Below are positions 47,301 to 58,608 of a DNA stretch of 64,000 nt, one piece after another. The notes beneath the pieces were generated by a model. The model made no database searches, was not told the DNA's origin, and saw only the letters and a list, made by a program, of their open reading frames with translations. Position numbers and translations under genes: made by a program. The stretch is from Pleodorina starrii (Eukaryota; Chlorophyta; Chlorophyceae; Chlamydomonadales; Volvocaceae), in contig BRXU01000019.1 of NCBI GenBank assembly GCA_030267565.1, positions 1,600,501 through 1,664,500 of the forward strand, written 5' to 3'. The first letter of the stretch is position 1; the number at the start of each line of letters is the position of its first letter.

Positions 47301-50300
47301 CCCACAGTCGCAACAGCCGGCCATGGGCCAACTAATGCTGCAAGCCGCCGCCGGCGCCGCCGCCGGCCGCCGGGGCCGCTGGGCCCGCGGCGGCGCCGTG
47401 GCGGCGGCCATGGCTCAGTCCGCCGCCGGAGGCGCCTCCGCCGCCGCCGCGGCGGCGGCGGCTCCGCCGCCTCCGCCACCAGAACCCGGCTTCGACCGGT
47501 TCTTCGTCACCGCCATGACGGCGTCGCCAGCCGCCGCGGCGGCGCTGTCGCGCGTACTGCAGCCGGTCCTCGACGGCGTGGCGGGCGGGCTGCCGGGTCG
47601 CGCCAAGATCAACTTGCTGCCCATCCCTGGACCGGAGTTCGCCGATGACATCGGTTTGGATCCACGAAGCCCGTACTACATGCTCATGCTGCGCTCCATC
47701 GTGCCGGCCGGCGGCCTGGCGGCGGGTTTCCGGCCGTACGCCGCCGCTCAGCCGATGCGTGCCTGGCGGCTGACGCCACTGGCGGAGGCGCGGGAGCTGC
47801 CGGCGGGGCCGCTGGCGGCGGCGGCCGCCGCCGCCGCCGCCGGCGGCGGCGTCGCCGGCCTGATCGGCGGCGGCTTGCGCCGCCGCGGCGAGGACAGCGC
47901 CGCCGCCGCGGCAGCGGCGGCGCTCACGGGCCCCAACCCACAGCTGACGGTTATCGCCAACGACCGTTTCGCGCTGCCCAGTGTCGTACCGAGGAAGACA
48001 GTGGAGCCGCGGGCCGCCTCCGCCGCCGGCAGCGGACGTGCGCAGCAGCGGCAGCGTCCGGAGGATGAGGTGTTGGCGATGACGGGACCTGACGCGCCGC
48101 CGCCGCCGCCTTCGCCGCCGCCGCCGCCGCCGCTGGCGGGGAACCTGACGGCGGCGGAGGCGTTCCGCGCTCGTCGCAGCAGCAGCGGCGGGTTGCCGCC
48201 GACGGCGGCGGAGGCATGGCTGGCGCCGGCGTTCGAGTACCTGAAGGCGCGGGTGCAGGAGGCGTTGGAGGCGCAATGGGCGATGGCTTGGTCGTTGACC
48301 ACGGGTGGGAGGGGAGGAGCGGGTTGAGGGGGCGGGTGGGATCGGGGGTAAGCGGCGGGGCAGGTAGGTAGAGAGACGGCCCCTGTCCTGGGTGTGAGGG
48401 CCCAACCATGTTGGCCCCCCAATCACCCAACCGAAGTCCGGTACACGCTCATCTTGCCTCGCCCCTGCCCGCGCCCGCGCACGTGTCCTTCCCCCCACGT
48501 GTCCTCCTATACGTGGACAACCCCGCCTTCCTCCCCCTGCCCTCCCCCCTCCCTCCCTGCCCTGCTACTGCTACCTCAGGCTCCTGGTTGGGCGCACTGG
48601 ACCCCCCCGTGGATTGGGGCCTGCAGTGCCTGGAGCAGGTGGGGAGGCGGGGGATGTGTGTGTGTGTGTGTGTTGGGGGGGGGGTAGTGTGGTGTGTGAG
48701 GCGGCTGTGGTGTCCTATGTGTGGGGGGATGTACTGCTTCCGATGGTGGTCGGATGCCCCCCGGGAGGGGTGGGTGGGTGGGGCTGGTGGAAATGGAAGG
48801 GCGTGGTGATGGACTGTTGGTAATGGTTTGGCCACGCCGCCGCTTCGCTGCGCGATCCGAATTACCGTTAGCGCGCGTCTTGTGGTCTCGCTGACACGCC
48901 ACCCCCCCCCTTCCCCCCCCCCTGGACTGCGCGTTCCCCCACCTGTTCTCATCCACACGCTGTCTCGGATCTCGCATTTGATCTGCCCTCCTCCCCCCCA
49001 TTTCGTCCTTCGTGTTACCGTATGTTCATCCCCATGCATATGACTGAATCCGTTTGACAGAGGAGCCTGAGGATCAGCGGCATGGCACCGCACCGCACCG
49101 CACCGCACCCCGAGTCGCTCTGAACACTGAAACTCGAGATTGGCACTTTGCGGCGGGGTGGCCTCCGTGTTCTTTCGTTGGATGCTCCTCTTTCTTCGGA
49201 GCGAAGTTTTGTGACCCTGCCGTCCCCTCGGTACCTCCCACTCCCATTCCCCCCTCCCATCGCCCTTCCTGCTGCCCCCTCCTCCCCCTCCCCTCCCTGG
49301 ATCAGATGATCGATTACTGCAACGGTGACAACCGCGACGTGACCTACCTCTCCAGCTTCCCCTACGTCACCCTCAACAGGTGGCGATGGCGGATCGGATC
49401 CGGGGGGGAGGAAGGGGGGAAGGGAAGAGGGCAGCGCTGGGTTGGCGGCAAATAGCGGGCGACCGCCCTTCCCTTCGGGGGTTATCCAACGGGTCTCCCT
49501 CCCAGTGGACGCCCATCAGGCTCGAGCGGCCCCTGGCCACAGCCCGGACCAACCCCACGTCCCCACCCCAACCACCGCCGTCGCCGCCTCCCCGCCCTTT
49601 CCCCCTCCCTCCCCACCCTTCCCACATCGCTCTCCCCCTCTTTCCCCCCTCTTTCCCCCCTCTCTCCCCCCCTCTCCCGCCCCCCCCTCAGGCTCACCGC
49701 CCAGTCCCTGGTGGTGGGGGTGCACCACGTGCGTACCGGCACCGCCACCTACATGAGCATTGCACTCAGTGACCCCACTCAGCGACTGGGACTGCAGGTG
49801 AGCAGAGGGGGAGGGGGGGAGGAGGGGGAAGGGGGGAGGAGAATGAACCGCAGGAGACGCAGGGACCAAGCAGGGGCAAAGCAGGGTGGAGGGGACAGGG
49901 GAGTGGAGGGGGGGGGGGCTGCGCACGGGAGCGCGGGGTCCACATCCTCGTTACGTGCCGTAAACACACGCTCAACTGGGGAGGGCTGATTCTACAAGCC
50001 GCTCGCAAAGGACTCCAAAGACTCCGCCGTGCTGGCCCTTCTCCCGAGCGCCGAGCACCGCGACCTGTCCACCACCACCACCACCGCTGCTTCCTTTGTT
50101 GTCACGTGTGGCCCCGGGGATGCGCTCAGTTGCCGTGCAGTGCAGAAGTTGTCCAGCCTGCAGCTCCAACCAAACTCGCGGCCCATCTGCTCTGCTCTCT
50201 CACCTCACAGCTTTCCCCCCCCCTTCCCCCAGCGGCAGAGCCAGACGAGCTCCTGCGCTGACCGCCAGCGATACGTCCAGCCGAAACCCTTCCCCTCCCC

Positions 50301-51969
50301 CGCTCCGAACCCCCCTGCCCCCCCTGAATATCTCCGTGTTACCCCCGGCGCCCCGGGAGACTTGTGGCACCCTTCCGCCCGTGTCGCCCGACCCCGAACC
50401 CTTTTCCGTTTCTATCTCTGCCCAACACATACGCACACATGCACTCATGTGCCTGTGTGTGGCTGTCTGTGTGTGGCTGTCTGTTTGTGTAGGCCTTCGA
50501 CGGCTCGCAGCTGCAGGGCAGCGCCGACCGGTTCCTCAAGGGCACGCCGTACGAGCAGTACGCGCCGTACTTGTTCGTCGCCACGTTCGCCCGCAACTGC
50601 ACGGGTGAGAGGATGGTGCGACGGACCGAACTTGCCCCCAAACCTTAATGCTTGTAGCGACATACAATGTTGAAGCTCATTCTGCTGTTCTCAACATATC
50701 GATATCGTGCAGTGCCGTGCTGCGCCATGCCCTATACCATGCTGGACACATGCTGACGTGGCCCCCTCCTCCCCCCACCCCCTTCCTCCCCCCCCCGCAG
50801 ATCTGTCGTACTGCAGCGAGATCCCCACGGAGGGGCCCCGCAGTACCCCCCTGGGTCGCAACATGGTGGCCACCCTCCGGGCCTACATCAACCCCATCAC
50901 CGGTGGGTGGGGTTGGGGAAGAAGGGGTGGGGGCAGGCAAGGGAGGGCCGGGGTGGGGTGGGCCGGGGCGGGCCGGGATTCACGACGAGCCGCTCGCAGG
51001 CGCTTCATGTCCCCTCATCCCAATTCCTCTTCCGTCTTTCTCCCCTTCCCCCACCCACTTTTGTCCACGCACATCCCCACTCCCCCTATTCCTGGGTTCC
51101 GGGTCCGTTCGCCAATGCCGCCTCCATTCCACCCCCACCCCCACCCCCACCCACCCACCCCCCGCTGCGCTGTTCTCCTCCTCCTCCTCCTCCTCTTTCT
51201 TCCCCCCGCTCCCCCCCCCCCAGGTGTGGGTCCCGACCCGGATGACCTGCTCAAGTTCACGACCGTCAACTTGGTACGTAAGGGCGAGGCGCGGCCGGCG
51301 GACAGCCGACCCCGCCAGACCGACCCCGCCTTCTTCGGCCGGGACGGCTGCACCTCAGCGCTGCTCGGCCAGGTGCTGTGCGCGCAGGGGCCGGACGAGC
51401 CGTGCTGCCGACAGGTGCAGGTGAGGGGAAGAGGGTGGCGGGGATGGCGGGGATGGGCTGGGGGAGGGGAGTGGAGAGGGCGGGAAGGGGAGGGAGAAGC
51501 GGGGAGGAGCAGCGGAGTGGGGGGGCGGGGGGGGCAAGGGAACGAGGGTGCGTGCGCGCGAATGGCGTTGGTGGCGGCCGTGCGGCGGATGGGGCGCGTG
51601 TCTCAGACTCGCAGTCTGCAGTGTCCACCGTTGCGCGCCCTTCGTTGCCGCCCTTCGTTGCCGCGAACGACTGCCTGACGGAAACCACTGCGCTGACTGT
51701 CTGACGCCCCGCCGCTCTGCGCCCCCTCGGCTGTGTTTCCCCTCGGCTGGCTGTGCCCTCGACTGACTGGCTGGCTGCCTTGGCTGGCTGACTTGGCTGG
51801 CCCCTCCCCTCCCTCCCCTCAGAAATGGTCTGACACTGGCTGCTGGTGTCTGGACACGGGCAAGGCGCTGATCAACGCGCTGGGTCCGGTGCAGGGCCGC
51901 GCCATGCTCACCGCCACCTCCCGCCTGTGCCGGGCCACGCGGCCCGCCATCCAGATCGCCGAGTGCTGA
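44359..51969 (+). CDS. Large secreted protein of a conserved uncharacterised type, about 941 aa
   Basis: Thirteen exons keep phase: 44359-44614, 44935-45039, 45366-45559, 45849-45977, 46481-46680, 47160-48304, 48580-48638, 49306-49379, 49692-49797, 50493-50604, 50801-50902, 51224-51420, 51823-51969. MDRMALLGLVALAFLSM starts a clear signal peptide. Conserved-looking blocks: NCEPNCAFSNPNAPYGLTFL, VVLVAGCTPPAAGSVYFSAT, WVSVFGSMGDS, FFVTAMTASPAAAAAL, YYMLMLRSIVPAGG, LGRNMVATLRAYINPITG and a Cys-rich end (DTGCWCLDTGKALINALG). There are several N-glycosylation sequons. An Ala/Pro-rich insert fills exon 6. The GCTPP...YFS and GD(S/T) blocks recall a family of secreted algal and oomycete proteins without known function; this is recall, not a search. 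No membrane anchor is evident near the C-terminus. Confidence 0.78.
46771..46810 (-). repeat. Degenerate CCCTAAAA tract in an intron
   Basis: AAAACCC and CCCTAAAA units lie in the intron between 46680 and 47160 of the secreted-protein gene, reading as TTTTAGGG on the minus strand. Confidence 0.75.
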
Positions 51970-52623
51970 AGCTGAGCCCAGCTGGTCGTTTTGCTGGTCA
52001 CTGACCATCGGCCAGCGCCGGTTCAGAGACAGCGGCAGTGGATGCTTCCACTTGTCGCTGTCGCAGTGTGGCGGCATTCTCCACGTGATACACCTCCTTG
52101 TTGGCAGGCCGCCGCCCCACGCACGTGAACACTCGCAGCCCCTCCGGCCACCGGGAGGGAAGGGGCGAGAAGGCTAGATGCGCAAGGGCGAGCCCCAGCC
52201 GAGCGCTCGAGCAACGGGAGTTGTCGGGGTTGCTGCATCCGTAAGGCCCCATCAGGGCGGTGATTGATGCGAGGTGCTGCTGTTGAGACGGCTGGCGACC
52301 CTCTTGTCTCGTTTTGTGGTGGTGGTGGTGGTGGCGATGATGGTGGTGGTGGTGTTTGGGTGTGGGGGTTACTGATCCTTGGGGCAGTGTCTCTCTTCGT
52401 ACTGGAAGCCCGCACCGTACCCCGTGCGCGGTTCACAGGGGGACTGGGGAGTCCGTGATTCAGGCGAGCGCTATGCCAAATGGTGCTGCTCTAGCCCTTG
52501 TTCCTTGGCTTCCTTACTCGCTTGCTCTTATTTTGTTGACGATGGTGACGGTTCTATGGTAATCGTGTTACTGTTTGCGGGACGCCGTGGAGCGTAGATT
52601 GACATTTCAAAACCCAGGTTTGC

Positions 52624-52628
52624 TGTAA
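52624..52628 (+). promoter_or_regulatory. Candidate TGTAA polyadenylation signal for the secreted-protein gene
   Basis: It lies about 655 nt after the stop, and no earlier plus-strand TGTAA was noticed. Confidence 0.5.
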
Positions 52629-53711
52629 TCGCATGCGCACGTATGAACATGCATTAACCGTCGCGAACGACAAACGGATGGGTGGAATGGATGCATGGGA
52701 ATTCTGCGGAGTCGAGGGGGTGAGGGCGACGTGGGATGCAAGACTTGCATAGATGCGTTATGGCCTCAGATGGTACATCGCCGCATCTCACATCACATCG
52801 CATCCATGCCAGGCAAACAGCGGGGTGCATCGTGCTCATGCGCGTGTGCGTTGCAAGGGATTGGCCTCAGAACTAAAATTATCACCAGAAAGGTCTGTTG
52901 GTTGATCCTATTAGTATGGAAATCATCATCGGCCAATGTTGCATTTTCGTGCAGAAAACGATAGCAGGCAGAGATGAAAACCGAGGATGGCACGAGGCGG
53001 TCCTTCCCCTCCGGCGGCCATCCATCAAGGAAGCATTGTGCGGGACATATTGACGACATCAACTTATAAGCCATACAAAGTGAATGAATGCAAGCCAGAA
53101 TACGCAGAACTGCAGCCTTCTTGGGTCATCCAGCGAGCCCATGACACTGCAACAGAGCTTCTCGGTCATCCAGTCCATCCAGCCTTGCAACAACTACACA
53201 TACAGGCACGGTGCACACGACCATGAGAGATAAAGAAGATGATGCAGAAGCGGTATATATACCGGGCCGCCGCCACAGTGTACTGCGATGGACGAGCGGA
53301 TCCAAGAAGCCGTTCAATCCCAGATGGGACTATTCAAATTGTGGCAGCATTTGTTCGGGTAGTTCCATCTATGTTACGAAACAGGTGGCGTTCGGCAACA
53401 AGGCAATCAGTCAACAAGGCAAGCACGGAGCCGAAGCGCGGCCGGCGGGCCGACAGACGGGTGTCGAGTCCCGCCCGATAAGCGATGACATTGCGGGACA
53501 TGAGGCCTTCAGAAAAATGCTTCAGGAAGGCGACACGCCATGGCCTCGGGAACGTGTTAAAGCTCGTCTAAGGGATTGCACAACCGGCTGCACAAAAAAC
53601 ACGAACTGGCACGAACGGCCTCGGCCCCCGGCAGCATCTTCCACGCCGCTGGCTGTACTCCTCACCGTAGTCCCGGAGCCCCAACAACGACAGCTCCCAG
53701 CGCCTCCTCGT

Positions 53712-53716
53712 TTACA
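53712..53716 (-). promoter_or_regulatory. Candidate TGTAA polyadenylation signal for the epimerase-family gene
   Basis: The minus strand reads TGTAA about 430 nt after the stop codon at 54144. Confidence 0.45.
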
Positions 53717-54143
53717 TGCGGCATCAACACACACCACCTTGCCCTCCTTTCATTCGCGCCAAGTAGCAACCAACCAGAATTCTTAGCCGGCGCTTAACCA
53801 AGTGCGCACACCATCCACCACCCACAACCGCAACCGCGCTCCCGCGGCCGTCCCACCAGCACCGTACCCAACGAGCTGCAAGCCCAACCCCCCAACGATC
53901 CGATCCACGCATGCATGCGCCATCCCCTTACGATGCGCCACCGGTCGCCGAATTTGCGGATGGGGCAAGGGCGTCGACAAGCAGGGACAACGCGCGCTTC
54001 GGATCGATGCACCGTCTTGCTGTGGACCGTTGGTGGACTAAGGGCCCCCACCCCCACCCCCACCCCGCACAAGTTTGTGTGTCTCCGTCTGAAGCGCAGC
54101 CCGGCCAGCTGTACCCGTCTTGACAGCAGCCCCTACAACAACC

Positions 54144-57100
54144 CTACTTGCCGGCGCCGCCGCCGGTGCTGCCACCGCCACCGCCACCGCCGCCGCCACG
54201 GGCCGCCGCGCGCGCCGCGGCGCCGCCGACGCTCGCAGCGGCCAGTGCGTTCCTCAGGCTGTCCGCCAACCCACCGCCGCCGTTGCTGCCACCGTCAACG
54301 CCCCCGCCGGTGCCGCTAGCCCCCCCGCCACCGCCGCCACCTCCGCCGCCGCCGCCACCGCCGCCGTCACCGCTGCCGTCACCACCGCCGCCGCCGCTGC
54401 CGTCGCCGCCACCGCCGCCGCCCCCACCCTCTATCTGGACAGAAGGGACGCGAACCGAACTCTCAAACTCACCACCACCTCCACCTCCACCTCCACCACC
54501 GCCGCCACTACCGCCGCCGCCGCCACCGCCGCCGTCGCCCCGTGGTCCGGGCGCTCCCTCCAGCAGGTATCTCAGCAGTGTCAGCAGTGCCCTGCCGTTG
54601 TGGTAGGAGGCCTTCCAGGTGTTGGCCTTGACCGTGCCCGCGTAACGGTAGCCGCCCGTCTCGTACGACTCCGGAACCGAGCAGTCGCCGTACGTCACCC
54701 AGTACCACTCGCCTGGCGGGGAGCGGGACGCGGGAGGTGCGCCGGGAGACCCACGGGTCGGGTTGGGTCGGGTCAGGTCGGTCTGGTGCAGGTGCAGGTG
54801 CGGGCTACAGGCAAAGGACTACATACACACCCACACGTGGAGGGGCAGGTGGAGGGCCCCCATGCCGCCCGCCCGCTCGCAGCAGCCGAGTGCGTCCGCC
54901 CGCTTTTTCCCCTCTCCCTTCGCTGCGGTAGCTTGTTTAGTATCACCCCAGTCCTCCGTCCCACCCTGTGATCCCCTCTGTGCGTACTCCCCTCCCGCTG
55001 CCGCTGCCCCTACCACTGCCCCGCCCGCCGCGTCCCCTTCCCATTGCTTCTCACTCGGGGGCTCTCACCCCATGGACCAGACACGGCCGCGACGTGCGGC
55101 GACTGACCTGTCTCCTCTGCCGTCCTCCTCCTCCCCTGCACTTCCATCCTCCCTCCCCTCCCTGATCCCCCGCCCCCGCCCCCGCCTTCCCTCCCTCACT
55201 CTCACCGTACGTGCTGTCGCTCTGGCACTCGCGCACCCAATGCAGCGTCTCCCACAGATATCCCAGATACGTCGTCGCACCACCACCTCCGCCTCCCCCT
55301 CCTCCCCCTCCTCCGCTGCCTCCGCCTCCTCCTCCTGCTCCGGACACGCCGCCGGCGCCGCCGCCGCTGCCTGTGCCGTACGGTCCTGCGCTGGCCGCTC
55401 CCTGGCTGTACAGCTGCCACAGCGCCGGCAGCGCCTCCGCCTGTACCCACCAGATCTTGTCCCACACCTTGGCGGAGCTGAGGTTCCAGGTGCCGGACAG
55501 GAAGAAGCCGCCGTGGCCGTAGTGGTAGCCTGAGGGAGAAGGAGAGGGAGAGGCAGGGCGGAGAGGGAGAGGCAGGGCGGAAAGGGTTGGGGATCAAGAT
55601 ACCGCAGGGAGAAGGAGGGAGGGAAGGCCTGGCTAGGGAAGGAAGGGAAGGAGAGGGCGGAGGCCGGAGGTGAGGGCAGGAACGGTCGTCTCTTTGCCCT
55701 GGTTGGTTACTTTGGTCCGTTCGCTCCCGCTCTCCCGCTCTCACAATGCCAACACGGAACGAGGGCAGGGCACAGCCGACATGTGGCGTGTACCGTAGCG
55801 CCTCTCCACGAAACGGAAAAGCATCGGCCTGGGCCCCCTCCCTCCCGGCCAGCCGGCTGACCAACCGACCCATCGCACCTTCCTGAACCGCCACCGCCGC
55901 CATCTGGAGCGCCACCGACCGCACCGCCCCCGCCAAGACACCATCATCATCACCCCCGCCGCCGCCGCCGCCACCGTCACCGCCGCCGTCACCGCCGCCG
56001 CCGTACGCCACTGGTATGGCCTCCTGTAGCATCCACGACGCCGCCAGCTGCAATCCGTACGACACTTCGTCGCCGCCACCGCCGCCGCCGCTGCCGCCCT
56101 GCCCCTCCGCCGCCGCCGCGGGTGATGGCTCCACCCAGGGGCTCCAATCGGCGTTGAAGTGCTGCAGCGCGTACCCTCCCGGCTGCACCACGATCTTGTC
56201 CGCGAAGATGCGCAGACACTCGCGCAGCCGGGCCAGCACCGTTGCGTTGTCGGGGACCGCACGAGCCAGCTCAAGCACCGCCTGAGCATGTGGAGAAGGA
56301 GTAGCAGCAGTAGCATTAACAGTAGCAGTAGCAGTTGGAGTAGGGACTCCAGAAGTAGGACTGTGAGATTAGTAATACGGTAGTAGGACTAAGGGTGGGA
56401 GTAGTGGTGGTTTTGGTAAGGTGTAGCATTCGCAGGAGGTGGTTCACCAGTACAACAATGACGTACAGTACCGTGGCTTGTTATGAGAAAATACGACAAA
56501 AAAACTCGCCTGCGTCAGCGCCACGTGGCCGTTGAGCGTCTTCGGGTACGGCCCCCACGGCGGTACGGACGCCAGCTCGTTGTACCCGCCGTACTGCGGG
56601 TCGTACAGTCGCGCGTCCAGCGACGCGAACGCCGCCAGCGCCTCCGCCGCCGCGACGTCGTAGGCGAAGGCGCGCGCGTAGGTCGCTAGCGCGTAGATCG
56701 CCATCAAATTGCCATTCAGAAGCGGCCCGGCGTCGATTACATCGGCGCCATCTGGCGAGACGGTGGTGTAGAAGAGACCCGTGTCGGAATCGCGCATGTG
56801 AGTCGTCAGGAAGCCGTGTGCCTGGTCGGCGAGGCGTTTGTCCATCGACTGCATCTCGGCGATTGCGGTGGCGATGTCGGTGGCGGTGGCGTTGGCGGGG
56901 AGGGGAGGGGTGGAGGTGGAGGCGTCGGGCGCGCCGCAGGCCTGGCTGCCGGGGCTGATGGCGGCGGCGGCGGTGGCGGCGGCGGCGCTGTGGCTGGCGG
57001 CGAGGAGCGGGCCGACCCGCGGGTCGGCGAGGGCCATGTGGTGTGCGGAGAAGAAGTACAGCTGGCGGGAGTGGTGCACGAGGCCCTTGGCGGTGGGCGG

Positions 57101-57821
57101 GATGGGGTTGCCTTGCCTGCGAGGGCGCGTGCGTGTGTGTACGGGGGATACTGTGTGTGTTGGGGGTGGAGGGGGCGGAGTTGGGGTCGGCGGTTGCTGG
57201 GGGGCCAGGAGCGGAGCAGCTGGGCACGATATGCGACAGCAGCGGTGCGGCGCCGCGAGGCACACGGGCTGCAAACCTCGAGCCCTGTTGGTTGCCAAAG
57301 TGTCGATTCGTTAAACCTCCTGAATGGCACTGAGCGGCCGCCACAAGAATGAAGATGGGGCGGAGATGGGGCGGAGTGCCGAAAGTGCCGAAAGTGCCGA
57401 AAGTGCGGCGAGCGACGAAAACGGCCGCCCGGCGTGCAGGCGCTGAAATCGTGCCCGACACGTGACTGACACGTGACGGAATGACGAAGGACGAATGACG
57501 CACTCACCGGTCCAGCGTTGCGTGAAAACCGCCGTTTTCATTATCGGGGCCGTAATTCGACCAGAAGCAGTGCACCTCAACCAGCAGCTCGCGAGCCAGG
57601 GTGAGGACGGCGCCCTCCTGCACCGAGATCGCTGGCGACTCGCCGGGCGGTGCGGGCGGCGGCGACGGCGACGGCGGCGGCTGGGGCGATGCCGAGTTGT
57701 TGTTGCTCGGCTGCGCTATCACGAGGTGGGTTCCATGTTCAATCAGCAGTAATAATGGGACCAGCAGCCATGCCTGCGCAGTTCGTCGTCGCCGCGTGGC
57801 GGCAACCCGACTTTCCAACAT
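54144..57821 (-). CDS. Secreted N-acylglucosamine 2-epimerase-family protein with an altered active site and a Gly-rich tail
   Basis: The AGE family consists of (alpha/alpha)6-barrel sugar epimerases and isomerases. Five exons keep phase and give 738 aa: 57508-57821, 56510-57116, 55879-56281, 55206-55529, 54144-54712. A signal peptide follows MLESRVAATRRRR (AWLLVPLLLL, likely cut near VIA/Q), so it enters the secretory path, unlike typical cytosolic members. Family motifs: FWSNYGPDNENGGFHATLDR, HHSRQLYFFSAHH (Arg122), KIWWVQAEALPAL and WKASYHNGRALL (His587). The usual SYGHDIE motif reads SYGLQLA, with Leu384 in the His position and Ala for Glu. Intron 2 uses a GC donor (GCGAGT). The last 140 residues are mostly poly-Gly. 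Catalysis is therefore doubtful. Confidence 0.85.
54748..54759. repeat. 12-bp palindrome GACCCACGGGTC, copy 8
   Basis: It is in the last intron of the epimerase-family gene, about 35 bp upstream of the final exon. Confidence 0.9.
57014..57025. repeat. 12-bp palindrome GACCCGCGGGTC, copy 9
   Basis: It is in exon 2 of the epimerase-family gene, encoding DPRV. Confidence 0.9.
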
Positions 57822-58608
57822 TTTCGGAAGGGGCAACAATAGTTCAATTTTACTTTCTCCACGATTATTGTAACTGCGCGCGAACTTGCTGTGACAAGTT
57901 GGCCCCAACGAGTACCATTACGATCAACATGAACCGTGGGACACGAAGTTCGCATTACGCAATCATTGCCCGGCCTTGGTCCTATATTATGCACAAAGAA
58001 ATAGAAAATATAAGGCATGCAATCAATAATGTGGCGACGTTGGCGAGTTTTTCGGGGCGCACCAGGTAGAACCAAGCTGTCAGCACGCATCGCACCGCAC
58101 AGCAGCAGCTGAGTTTCCCTACCCGTCCGTAACCAAACATGGCTTATTCTATTTTGTTAGGCATTTTGAAGGCTGGATTGCCTACAATTGAATCCCTGTC
58201 CGCTGTCAACAAGCCGCGGTTTTAGCCTTACTGTATTGTTCCCGCCAAAGCGTACTCTCCGGATTTGTTCTGTGGCAGGGCTTGCAAAACATGCTCACAG
58301 AAGCTCAAACCAGATTGTTTCACATGCTTCTGTGACCAGTCTCGATTCCACTTATTCTGCTACGGAAACTGCGTAAGCCATGTCACGCTCACAAACATGC
58401 TGCGCTCGATGATATCTTGGACATATAATACATCAGCATCGCTGTTGCCTTGGGCAGTTCAGGCTCGGGCAGCGAGGGCAGCGCAGTCGACCTGCCATTG
58501 TGCAGACGCGCCAGCCACCTGCGGTTGATCGCCCTGCGCTAAGCTGGAAACTGGCAGGGGCCTTAATTTAAGCTCACCAAGCCGCAACGGCTCACAGCGG
58601 CGCTTTCC
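57822..58608. promoter_or_regulatory. Gap between divergent epimerase-family and RTEL1 genes
   Basis: 787 bp, less GC-rich than the flanking exons, carry the 5' UTRs and promoters of both genes. No coding exon or clear promoter box was recognised. Confidence 0.4.

Larger units (their letters stand above)
51970..54143. other. Convergent 3' flanks, no convincing gene
   Basis: This separates the 3' ends of the secreted-protein gene (plus) and the epimerase-family gene (minus). An open frame at 53211-53786 has no codon bias or motif. The middle part is less GC-rich than the genes. Confidence 0.45.

Noticed and set aside
53211..53786. 191-codon open frame on the plus strand
   Set aside because: Mixed codon use and no recognisable domain. 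It overlaps the likely 3' UTR of the minus-strand epimerase-family gene.
54148..54606. 152-codon Pro-rich plus-strand frame resembling a wall protein
   Set aside because: It is the complement of the poly-Gly tail of the epimerase-family protein; the minus frame continues a conserved domain in phase.
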